Assembly (NCBI RefSeq): GCF_000620645.1
Contig: NZ_JIAV01000015.1
Span: forward strand, 310,001 to 374,000
DNA: 64,000 nt
DNA from: Nocardioides sp. URHA0032
Lineage (GTDB): Bacteria > Actinomycetota > Actinomycetes > Propionibacteriales > Nocardioidaceae
Reading direction: 5' to 3'
This document shows positions 31,874-39,040 of this stretch, piece after piece. The translations under genes and the position numbers were made by a program. Under the pieces are notes generated by a model that had not been told where the DNA came from, searched no databases, and saw nothing but the letters and a program-made list of their open reading frames with translations. Position 1 is the stretch's first letter, and each line of letters begins with the position of its first letter.

Positions 31874-32851
31874 CTACGGGACCCTGACTCCCCAGTCGGG
31901 CTGGTAGCCGACGGTGAGCCGCTGGCGGCGGGTGCCGTCGACGTCGGCTCGCATGACGTACGCCGTGCCGGAGGCGTTGTTGGTGAACGCCATGAATCGC
32001 CCTGACGGCGACGGCGAGCCACCGGTGTCGCCGTGGCGGGACGCGAACCCCGGGTAGACGATCAGACGTGGCCCCATCACCCCGGTGAAGTCGCCGCGGT
32101 CCTGCTCGGTGTAGCCGAACTGGCCGGTGGGTCCGAAGAACAGGTCGGTCCACATCAGGTAGCCCGAGGAGTCGGCACCCGACTGCATGACCTGCGCGAA
32201 CTCGCCGGTGTCAGGGTGGTACATGGAGATCGCCCAGTCGTAGTAGCAGTCGTTGGTCTTGACGGCGATCTGGGAGCGGCCCGCGACTTCAGGGGACCAG
32301 GCGAGGTAGTCGTAGACGAAGAAGGAGTCCGAGCGCAGCGGGGGGTCCTCATCGCAGTACCCGCCCGTGCCGTAGCCGGTGACCACCCGCGGGACCGCGT
32401 TGCGGCCGGTGGACGGGACCAGCATCAACGCGCTGGCGGGGTCGGGGTTCGCGGTCGCGGACCCGCCGTACGCGATCGTCCGCCCGTCGGGTGACCAGGT
32501 GACTCCTGATGAGGCGACCGTGCCGGGGGCGGTGACGGCGCGCTTGCCGCTGCCGGTCGCGGTCATCACCCACACCGCCCGTCGCCCGTCGACCTCGTGG
32601 ATGTAGGCGATGCGTCGCCCGTCTGGTGACCACTCGGGCCGGTAGTTCTTGCCCGCGGACGTCAGCTTCACGATGCCCTTCCCGGTCGCGGTCATCGTGT
32701 AGATCTGGTTGGCCCGTACGAACGCGATCCGGCCGTCCGCCCCGGGCGCGGTGGCGTGCGCAGCGGGCCCGGCCATCAGCGTCGGGGTCGCCGCGACCAG
32801 GGTGCCCAGGACCAGGACGCCAGCGGATACGAGTGATCGGAATCGACGCAT
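31874..32851 (-). CDS. Secreted TolB-like beta-propeller protein
   Basis: The 325-residue protein has an N-terminal signal peptide (MRRFRSLVSAGVLVLGTLVA to about residue 33) and then TolB/WD40-like (PD40) repeats: PEWSPDGRRIAYIHEVDG, VTWSPDGRTIAYGG, LAWSPEVAGRSQIAV and SPSPSGRFMAFTN. Such propellers bind proteins or ligands outside the membrane. The ATG at 32851 has an AGGAGG site. It has no clear partner gene. Confidence 0.82.
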   Translation of the reverse strand: MRRFRSLVSAGVLVLGTLVAATPTLMAGPAAHATAPGADGRIAFVRANQIYTMTATGKGIVKLTSAGKNYRPEWSPDGRRIAYIHEVDGRRAVWVMTATGSGKRAVTAPGTVASSGVTWSPDGRTIAYGGSATANPDPASALMLVPSTGRNAVPRVVTGYGTGGYCDEDPPLRSDSFFVYDYLAWSPEVAGRSQIAVKTNDCYYDWAISMYHPDTGEFAQVMQSGADSSGYLMWTDLFFGPTGQFGYTEQDRGDFTGVMGPRLIVYPGFASRHGDTGGSPSPSGRFMAFTNNASGTAYVMRADVDGTRRQRLTVGYQPDWGVRVP

Positions 32852-32998
32852 GACGAGACCTCCTGAGCTCCTCTCGGCGAACGTAGGCCCTGGGCCCACG
32901 TCTCGGCATGCTCAAGATGCGGTACAGGACCCGGGAGTCTCGCCGGCTGGAAAGTGCAGTCGGCGAGCGCGCGGCGGCGGCCGCGAAGGCCGGGGCCG

Positions 32999-33664
32999 TC
33001 ACTGGCGCCGCACGAGCCCGTCGAGGATGAGCTCGAGTCCCCAGGTGAATTCGTCACCGAAGTCGTAGCCGGGCCGCAGGTAGTAGCCGGTGGCCATCTC
33101 CACCAGGTGGGGGTACTCGCCGGTCTTGAACCGCTCCATGATCGGCTCAGCCACGTCGCCAACGGAGTCGGCACCGTCGAACGGCAGCCCGGCCTCCTGG
33201 AGTGCGAACCCGTACACGTAGCTGTCGAGCAGCGCGTAGGCGTGCGCCGTCAGGGCCGGTGAGAACCCTGCACCCCGCAAGGTCGCGATCACGGCGTCGT
33301 GGTGCCGCAGCGTCGCCGGACCGGGACTGGTCCGTGACTCCATCAGCCCGATGGCCCACGGGTGGACTCGCAGGACGGACCGGGCCGAGTCCGCCCGTCG
33401 ACGGATCTCGGTACGCCACTCGCCACCGGCCGCCGGCAGCTCGATCTCGCTGAACACGAGGTCGACGATGCCGTCGAGGATCTCGTCCTTGTTGGCGACG
33501 TAGTGGTACACCGACATCGGCTTCACGCCCAGGTGCTGGGCAAGGGAACGAATGGTCAGCGCGTCGATACCGCCCGCGTCGGCAACCGCCATCGCGCCCT
33601 CCAGGACGCGCTCCCGGTTCAGCCGCGGTCGCTCCCCGGCTTCCTCGCTCGAACCGTCAGCCAT
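32999..33664 (-). CDS. TetR/AcrR-family transcriptional repressor
   Basis: The 221-residue protein has an N-terminal TetR helix-turn-helix ([47 protein letters not shown]) and a C-terminal ligand domain of the TetR_C type. It is divergent from an alcohol dehydrogenase/quinone reductase gene, and two dyads lie in the 100-base gap between them, so it probably represses both genes until an inducer binds. The inducer is unknown. Confidence 0.92.
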   Translation of the reverse strand: MADGSSEEAGERPRLNRERVLEGAMAVADAGGIDALTIRSLAQHLGVKPMSVYHYVANKDEILDGIVDLVFSEIELPAAGGEWRTEIRRRADSARSVLRVHPWAIGLMESRTSPGPATLRHHDAVIATLRGAGFSPALTAHAYALLDSYVYGFALQEAGLPFDGADSVGDVAEPIMERFKTGEYPHLVEMATGYYLRPGYDFGDEFTWGLELILDGLVRRQ

Positions 33665-33705
33665 CAGGTGCGTACCCCTTCGCGTCGCCGGCGCCCATAG
33701 CGCTT

Positions 33706-33742
33706 TCGTACATAGTACGATAGCGTGCCGTACTAAGTACGA
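33706..33742. promoter_or_regulatory. Two tandem operators between the TetR gene and the dehydrogenase gene
   Basis: TCGTAC-ATA-GTACGA (33706-33720) and CGTAC-TAA-GTACG (33729-33741) are near-identical dyads whose centres are 22 bases apart, two helical turns. They lie in the divergent promoter region and are the likely binding sites of two TetR dimers. Confidence 0.8.
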
Positions 33743-33765
33743 AACCCATCGACACGAGGACCGTC

Positions 33766-34809
33766 ATGAACCGCACACCCCGAGCTCGGACAGCAGTCGC
33801 CCCATCAGCCGGAGGAGGGTGCGCAGCCGCCGACGACCAGATGCGGGCCGTGGTCCAGGACCGGTACGGGACCGCTGCCGTCCTCCGGCTGGAGAACATC
33901 GCTCGCCCGGAGGTCGGCGACCAGGAGGTCCTGGTTCGGGTGCACGCGGCTGGGCTGGACCGCGGCACCTGGCACCTGATGACCGGCAAGCCCTACCTGA
34001 TGCGGGTCGCGGGCCTCGGCTTCCGAGGACCCAAGGACCGGGTGCCCGGGCGTGACCTGGCCGGCACGGTCGCCGCCGTCGGGTCCGGCGTGAGCCGGTT
34101 CGAGGTCGGGGACGAGGTGTACGGCGTCGGCCGCGGGTCGTTCGCGGAGTACGCCGTGGTCCGCGCGGACAGGCTCGCCCCCAAGCCGACGATCCTGTCG
34201 TTCGAGCAGGCCGCCGTCGTACCGGTCTCGGCAGCGACCGCCCTCCAGGCACTGACCGACCACGGCCGTCTCGAGCCGGGGCAGCGGGTGCTGGTCATCG
34301 GCGCGTCCGGCGGCGTCGGCAGCTACGCAGTCCAGCTCGCCAAGGCACTCGAGGCGGAGGTCACCGCTGTCGCGAGCAGCGGCAAGCTCGACCTGGTCCG
34401 CTCACTCGGCGCAGACCACGTCATCGACTACACCCGCGAGGACTTCGCAGACAGCGGGCAGTACGACCTGGTCCTCGACATCGCGGGCAACCCGGGGCTG
34501 CGCCGACTGCGCCGGGCGCTCACGCCGACCGGCACGGCCGTGATCGTGGGCGGTGAGGACGGTGGGGACCTGACCGGGGGCATGAACCGCACCTTGCGCG
34601 CGCTCGTGCTCTCGCGATTCGTCAGCCAGCGGTTCGCGAACTTCATCAACAAGGAACGGGCCAGCGACCTCGACCGGCTCACGACGTTCATCGACGCCGG
34701 CCAGATCACCCCGAGCATCGACCGGGCCTACCGGCTCGACCAGGTCCCGGAGGCGATGGGCCACCTCGCGGCCGGGCAGGTCCGGGGCAAGGTCGCGATC
34801 ATCATCTGA
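33766..34809 (+). CDS. Zinc-independent medium-chain dehydrogenase (quinone reductase-like)
   Basis: The product has the MDR fold: a GroES-like domain (VGDQEVLVRVHAAGLDRGTWHLM, then PGRDLAGTVAAVGSGVSRFEVGDEVYG) and a Rossmann domain with GASGGVGSYAVQLAKALEAEVTAVAS. The zinc ligands of alcohol dehydrogenases are missing, as in NADPH:quinone reductases. The 347-residue form starts at 33766; a second ATG at 33841 (MRAVVQDRYG) starts exactly at the family's usual N-terminus, so the first 25 residues may not be translated. It is probably repressed by the divergent TetR protein. Confidence 0.88.
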   Translation: MNRTPRARTAVAPSAGGGCAAADDQMRAVVQDRYGTAAVLRLENIARPEVGDQEVLVRVHAAGLDRGTWHLMTGKPYLMRVAGLGFRGPKDRVPGRDLAGTVAAVGSGVSRFEVGDEVYGVGRGSFAEYAVVRADRLAPKPTILSFEQAAVVPVSAATALQALTDHGRLEPGQRVLVIGASGGVGSYAVQLAKALEAEVTAVASSGKLDLVRSLGADHVIDYTREDFADSGQYDLVLDIAGNPGLRRLRRALTPTGTAVIVGGEDGGDLTGGMNRTLRALVLSRFVSQRFANFINKERASDLDRLTTFIDAGQITPSIDRAYRLDQVPEAMGHLAAGQVRGKVAIII

Positions 34810-34859
34810 ACAACAGGGCGCTTGTCCGGCACCCGGACGACTCAACTCGGCCCGCTGCC

Positions 34860-35504
34860 TCAGATCGGCGGCCGAGGGTCGTACTGGATGCCTCGGCGCA
34901 CCTCGCGCGCACGGTCAGGTCCGGCGAGGCGTGCGACGAGGTGGAGCGCCATGTCGATGCCGGCAGAGACCCCCGCACTGGTGATGAGATCGCCGTCGTC
35001 GACGAAGCGGGCGTCGACGTCGGTTCGGACCGTCGGATCGAGCTCGGACAGCAGGTTGAGTGACGCCCAGTGGGTCGTTGCCCGCCTGTTCGTCAGGAGG
35101 CCGGCAGCGGCGTACACCTGGCTTCCCGTGGACACCGACGTCATCAGCGAGGTCGTTCCTCTTCGTGAGCGGACCCAGTCGAGGTGTTCCGCGTCCTGCT
35201 GGAGCCTGCACGTGCCCTCGCCACCCGGGTGAATGAGGACGTCGAGGTGCGGCGCGTCCTCGAACGAACGCTGGGCTCCGATGCTCAGGCCCTTCGCGCC
35301 AGTGACGGGGGTGCCGTCGAGGCTCATGGTGGCAACGGCCCACCCGTCCTCGGGGTGAAGGAGGGTCCAACAGGCGAGGACCTCCCACGGGCCGACAGCG
35401 TCGAGCTCCTCGACCTGGTCGAAGAGAAGCAGCCCGATGTGGCGGACGGTGGGCTGGTCGGTACTCGCGTCGGTAGTCGAGTCGGTGTCGGTGTGCTCGG
35501 TCAT
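34860..35504 (-). CDS. DJ-1/PfpI-family protein with Ser in place of the nucleophilic Cys
   Basis: The 214-residue protein is of the DJ-1/PfpI (isonitrile hydratase-like) family: VRHIGLLLFDQVEELDAVGPWEVL, DVLIHPGGEGT and AAAGLLTNRRATTHWASLNLL. In most relatives the nucleophile elbow is SVCTG; here the sequence is SVSTG (Ser125, codon TCC). The usual cysteine chemistry may therefore be lost or altered. The first 18 residues are Asp/Thr-rich. It starts at the ATG at 35504 and is divergent from a broken transporter gene. Confidence 0.82.
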   Translation of the reverse strand: MTEHTDTDSTTDASTDQPTVRHIGLLLFDQVEELDAVGPWEVLACWTLLHPEDGWAVATMSLDGTPVTGAKGLSIGAQRSFEDAPHLDVLIHPGGEGTCRLQQDAEHLDWVRSRRGTTSLMTSVSTGSQVYAAAGLLTNRRATTHWASLNLLSELDPTVRTDVDARFVDDGDLITSAGVSAGIDMALHLVARLAGPDRAREVRRGIQYDPRPPI

Positions 35505-35565
35505 CAGGGTCTCCTGCGGTTCGTCGATCGGGCCGTCTCCCAGCGTGGGCACCGCGTGGGCAGGT

Positions 35566-36228
35566 CGCCCCGCGAAGCCGCTGTTCCCGCCCCACATCTG
35601 GAAGCTCAAGCCCCTCGTGTCCGGTACCGCCGTCATGCTCGGCGTCTCCGCCATCTTGGTGGGCGCCGTGTTCCTGACCTCGATCTTCCTGCAGACCGTC
35701 CTCGGCTACTCCGCCCTCCAGACCGGGCTCGTGTTCCTGCCCTTCGCGGCCGCGCTGACCATCGGCACGGTCGTCGCCCGACACCTGCTCAACCACGTCT
35801 CCCCGCGGGGCATCGCCACGGTCGGGCTGCTCATCGCCGTGCTCGCCTCCGGATGGCTCTCCGCCGCCGACGCCACCTCTGAGCTCGCCACTGGCATCCT
35901 TCCCGGCCTGGTTCTCCTCGGGTTCGGGATCGGGATGGTGTTCGTCCCCGTCACCGTGACGTCGATGACCGGGATCCCGGCGTCACACGCCGGTGTCGCG
36001 TCCGGGTTCTTGATGACCGGCCACGAGCTCGGTGCAGCGTTGGGGGTCGCCATCCTGTCCGCCGTCGCGACATCGGCGGGAACCCTCACCACCGCCGCGG
36101 GCGCAGCCGATGCGTTCTCGGCCGGATTCATCGGAGCGGCCGTCATGGCAGCCGGCGTCGCCGTCTTCGCTGCCGTCCGCATGCCCGCCGACCACGCCGT
36201 TGGCGGCGGCCACCTGCACATGCACTGA
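35566..36228 (+). pseudogene. C-terminal remnant of a DHA2-type MFS drug transporter
   Basis: The frame encodes the second half (about seven helices) of an EmrB/QacA-like transporter: PLFPPHIWKLKPLVSGTAVML, then FLTSIFLQTVLGYSALQTGL, HVSPRGIATVGLL and SGFLMTGHELGAALGVAILS, ending in a His-rich tail. Family members have about 14 helices and some 480-500 residues, so the first half is gone. The break lies next to the divergent DJ-1 gene, whose start is at 35504. An ATG at 35635 could start a short product, but a working transporter is unlikely. Confidence 0.75.
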
Positions 36229-36867
36229 TGTCCGACCACCGTCGGACGCTGGCGGCCGGGTCGTCCGCCTCACGGCGGCGCATACAAGTGCGAGAGGCGG
36301 ACGACCCGATCTCGAGGCCGGCCCGTCCACTCATTGGCGGAGATACCGGGCACACGTGACGCGCCGCCCGCCGCGCCTGTCCCCCCGCACGTCGGTGTCG
36401 GTGTCCTCGCCACGGCGACGGTCCGTTGGACCTGCTGGCCCAGTCGATCCGACCGCATCTCCCGTCACCGCTCCCGTCACCACGCGGGGCCGCTTCCCAT
36501 TCGGGCTCCGAGGGCGACGCGGCGGCAGCATCAGAGCATCAGTACACATTGACCGACGAGGGCATGTCCCTGGTGCCCGGCGAAGAGCCGGCCTTCATAG
36601 ACGATCCGTGGATCGCGGAACGGAACCACTTCGGATGACGAGAGGAGCGTCCGAGCCGGAGGCCGCACGGCCTTCGGAATCTGCTCTCCCAGAGGTCGAG
36701 CTTCCCGATCTCGGGTATGCGGATCTGTTCGGCGTGACAGTCGAGGAGATCGCGGGCTGCTCGGCCTGCCAGGCCGCGATGCCCTCGGACCGTGGTCGCC
36801 TCGATGCCGTCGAGCGTCGACCACTCGGCGCACCCTCGGTAGTCGTCCAACAGCACGCAGGACGTCG
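36229..36867. other. Gene-poor stretch, possibly decayed coding DNA
   Basis: No frame here is convincing. A leftward frame (36539-37216) contains a plausible-looking stretch, VTTSCVLLDDYRGCAEW and following residues at about 36700-36877, with G/C-rich third positions, but it has no good ribosome site and no recognised family. The region sits beside a transporter remnant and may be debris from the same rearrangement. Confidence 0.4.
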
Positions 36868-37371
36868 TCACTCGTCCAGCCTTGCTCCACCTGAGGTCGT
36901 TCGCCAGGGCTCGCCCTTCTCGAGCATGTAGCGACGCCAGGCGTAGCGCCAAGGGATGACGGCCGCGATGACGACCACGAACGAGCAGTTGACGAGAACC
37001 GTGGTGGTCGCGGCGTCCAGGTCGCCGGCAATGGCCGTTGGGAGTGCGACCACGGACAGCCACAGGACCTTCCAGGTCGTCTCCAGCAGGAGCAGTGGGA
37101 GCAGCTTGGCCGGGTAGCGCACGCCCAGGAGCGCGAACAGCGACATCGCGGTGAGAACGCATACGGTGACGCCCTCGTACAACGGGAGCGTGTGCGCATC
37201 TGGAAGCAGTGGCCACTTCACCACCACGAGCCCAAGGCCCATGAAGAGGTAGCCGGCACGCATCACGTTCAAGCGACGCACGGACAAGCGGGAGGCGGGA
37301 ACGACCTCAGTTGGGCGACTGGTCGTGCCGACGGTTGGGCCGGTGGTTGAGCCGGTGGTTGTGCTGGTCAT
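36868..37371 (-). CDS. Four-helix membrane protein of unknown function
   Basis: The 167-residue product has a Thr-rich N-terminus (MTSTTTGSTTGPTVGTTSR) and about four hydrophobic helices between residues 38 and 143, including LLPLLLLETTWKVLWLSVVALP, ending with a charged tail. The ATG at 37371 has an AGGAGAT site. Its start overlaps the end of the upstream DUF2306 frame by 65 bases, so it belongs to the same leftward transcript. Function is not recognised. Confidence 0.68.
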   Translation of the reverse strand: MTSTTTGSTTGPTVGTTSRPTEVVPASRLSVRRLNVMRAGYLFMGLGLVVVKWPLLPDAHTLPLYEGVTVCVLTAMSLFALLGVRYPAKLLPLLLLETTWKVLWLSVVALPTAIAGDLDAATTTVLVNCSFVVVIAAVIPWRYAWRRYMLEKGEPWRTTSGGARLDE

Positions 37372-38311
37372 GGAGATCTCCTGGGTAGGTGAGGGCTACG
37401 GCTTGCGGCTGCCAGTCGTCGGCGAGGAGCGCGTAGCCGACGGTGTCGCCGAGAGTCGAGGGTCGAAGCGCGAGCCGATCGGTGCGGATGGTCCGAGTCA
37501 GGGCGGCCGCCAGCGGTTCGTTCGCGGTGCTCCCGCCGTGGTTGGTCGTCGCTGGGGTTGTCGTGCCTGTTGTCGTGCTCATGCCGGTGCTCCTGCGAGC
37601 GCGTAGGCGGTCGGGCTGCCGAAGTCGTCTGCTTGACGAGCGTCGAGGTCGGCAGCGGATGGCCCACTCGGCGACGGCGAGGTTGATGACCCAGCCGGCG
37701 CCCTTTGCGAGGTCGTCTCGGACGTTTCCGGTGCCGAACAGTGCGCCGCCCAGCGGTTCGGTGAACACCTGGGTCCCGGCTGCGAGGGCGATGGCGTAGG
37801 CGCGAATCATCCAGGCACGATGGGCGGGAATGTTGCGCGCTCGGGCGGCCCGTACGCCGAGAACGATGGCGGCCACCATTGCGGAGACGAAAAGCAGCCG
37901 CAGCGCGTAGAGGACATCCCCGGTGCCGGGCTTCCGGGTGTACATCAGCGTCATCCACAGCGCCGAGCCCGCGACCATCAGACCGGCCACGGCGAGGACG
38001 TGTCCTGAACGCCGGTGCCAGGTCAGGTGCTTGCGTCGGAACCGAGGCACGAGCTGGAGGACGCTGCCCAAAGCGAAGACAGCGGCGCCGGCGATGTGAA
38101 CGACGAGCGCGACCGGGAAGCCGGTGAACCGTGCGTCCGCAGGGATGGCGGCGGGGCCGCCAGCCAGCTGGATGAGGCGCAGCGTGCCTGCGGTGAGCGG
38201 GATGGCGCTCACCGCGACGAGCGCGACCGGTACCAGCCAGCTCGCCTGGGGTCGGGCTCGAACCCCTGACATGGTGCTGCGGGCCGGGTCCGGTATCGCG
38301 GCGGAGTTCAT
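37307..38311 (-). CDS. DUF2306 membrane protein with an unusual C-terminal extension
   Basis: The first 225 residues are a typical DUF2306 protein with about seven helices and the conserved HIAGAAVFALGSVLQLVPRFRRKHLTWHRRSGHV and RAHRAWMIRAYAIALAAGTQ-like heme-ligand region (NIPAHRAWMIRAY). After AEWAIRCRPRR the frame continues for about 100 low-complexity residues, including an internal ATG at 37582 with a GCAGGAGC site (MSTTTGTTTPATTN). This second start resembles the N-terminus of the next gene, so the frame may hold two genes or an old frameshift. It overlaps the upstream small gene by four bases. Confidence 0.72.
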   Translation of the reverse strand: MNSAAIPDPARSTMSGVRARPQASWLVPVALVAVSAIPLTAGTLRLIQLAGGPAAIPADARFTGFPVALVVHIAGAAVFALGSVLQLVPRFRRKHLTWHRRSGHVLAVAGLMVAGSALWMTLMYTRKPGTGDVLYALRLLFVSAMVAAIVLGVRAARARNIPAHRAWMIRAYAIALAAGTQVFTEPLGGALFGTGNVRDDLAKGAGWVINLAVAEWAIRCRPRRSSSRRLRQPDRLRARRSTGMSTTTGTTTPATTNHGGSTANEPLAAALTRTIRTDRLALRPSTLGDTVGYALLADDWQPQAVALTYPGDLHDQHNHRLNHRPNRRHDQSPN

Positions 38312-38619
38312 CGGTCACCACCGGCGACGTCCCCAGTGTCGTCTGCTGGGCCTGGGTCGATTCGGGCAATCGAGATGAGAGGCATCCCGAAGTCGCGAAG
38401 TCGGGCGAGCATGCCGTGCAGGGCGGCCTGGTCTGCCACGGGGCCGCGTAGGACCGTGATGACGCCCTGCCCAGCGCTTGCCTCGCTGTCCCGACTCGGG
38501 TTCGGGACGCTGGTGAGAGTCATGCCGTCGAACCACGCCAACCACCGTTCGTGTAGACGCCCTTCGAGGCGGATCTCGTACAGACCGGGCTCGTGGTGGC
38601 CAACGGGTGGGGTGTTCAC
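38308..38619 (-). CDS. Small hypothetical protein (GPVADQAALHG family)
   Basis: The 103-residue protein has the pattern YEIRLEGRLHERWLAWFDGMTLT, then VLRGPVADQAALHGMLARLRDFGMPLISI. I recognise this as a widespread small actinobacterial family without known function, usually encoded beside membrane proteins. It is the first gene of the leftward set with DUF2306 (four-base overlap) and stands downstream of the shared TCACCAC-type promoter at 38678-38738. Confidence 0.75.
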   Translation of the reverse strand: MNTPPVGHHEPGLYEIRLEGRLHERWLAWFDGMTLTSVPNPSRDSEASAGQGVITVLRGPVADQAALHGMLARLRDFGMPLISIARIDPGPADDTGDVAGGDR

Positions 38620-38677
38620 GGGAGTGCTCCTCTTGCTGGTCCTGACGGTTCCAGCGACAGCTGAAGTCGTCCTGATA

Positions 38678-38738
38678 CCGCAAGCTAGGAGCGGGAGCGG
38701 TGAGTGGTCGTCACATCATGTGGTGACCCGGGTGGTGA
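38678..38738 (-). promoter_or_regulatory. TCACCAC-type promoter, copy a (upstream of the small-protein/DUF2306 operon)
   Basis: On the minus strand: dyad TCACCAC-AT-GATGTGA (38711-38726), then CGACC, a third half-site CTCACC (38699-38704) and the -10-like TAGCTT within CCTAGCTTGCGG (38678-38689). An extra TCACCACC lies upstream (38731-38738). The order and spacing match copies b (44.2 kb) and c (45.0 kb). Confidence 0.75.
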
Positions 38739-38800
38739 CCTTTGCCGCCCGCGTGAGCCCAGAGCCTCAAGGCCGGTGTTCCCACTTTCGGCAACACCGC

Positions 38801-38953
38801 GGACTCGTGGGTTACACCCGGCTTGCTGTCGGCGTGCCCCTGGACCTTCTCGGCATCCTCGACATGGACGCCGGGGTGTGACAGGCACTCCTCGTGCCCG
38901 GCGGCCTCCTCGAAGCGCTGGTACCAGCCATCTGGTTGATCACGAAGGTCTTC
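38801..38953 (+). pseudogene. C-terminal remnant of a DUF4386 gene with an in-frame stop
   Basis: Translation gives GLVGYTRLAVGVPLDLLGIL, DMDAGV, stop, then QALLVPGGLLEALVPAIWLI, TKVF. This aligns with the C-terminus of the intact DUF4386 protein at 44.3-44.9 kb (GFIGYACFVGGNLLELFGV... PGGLFELMFAIWLIVRGF). Only about 50 residues are left, and a TGA at 38879-38881 breaks the frame. Confidence 0.65.
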
Positions 38954-39040
38954 CAGCCCCCTCCTCGCGCGCAATCAGCCGCGGCCCCGACATTCGCAGC
39001 AACCCCTGGCAGCGGAGCCACGCAGCCACGTCGACGAGTG

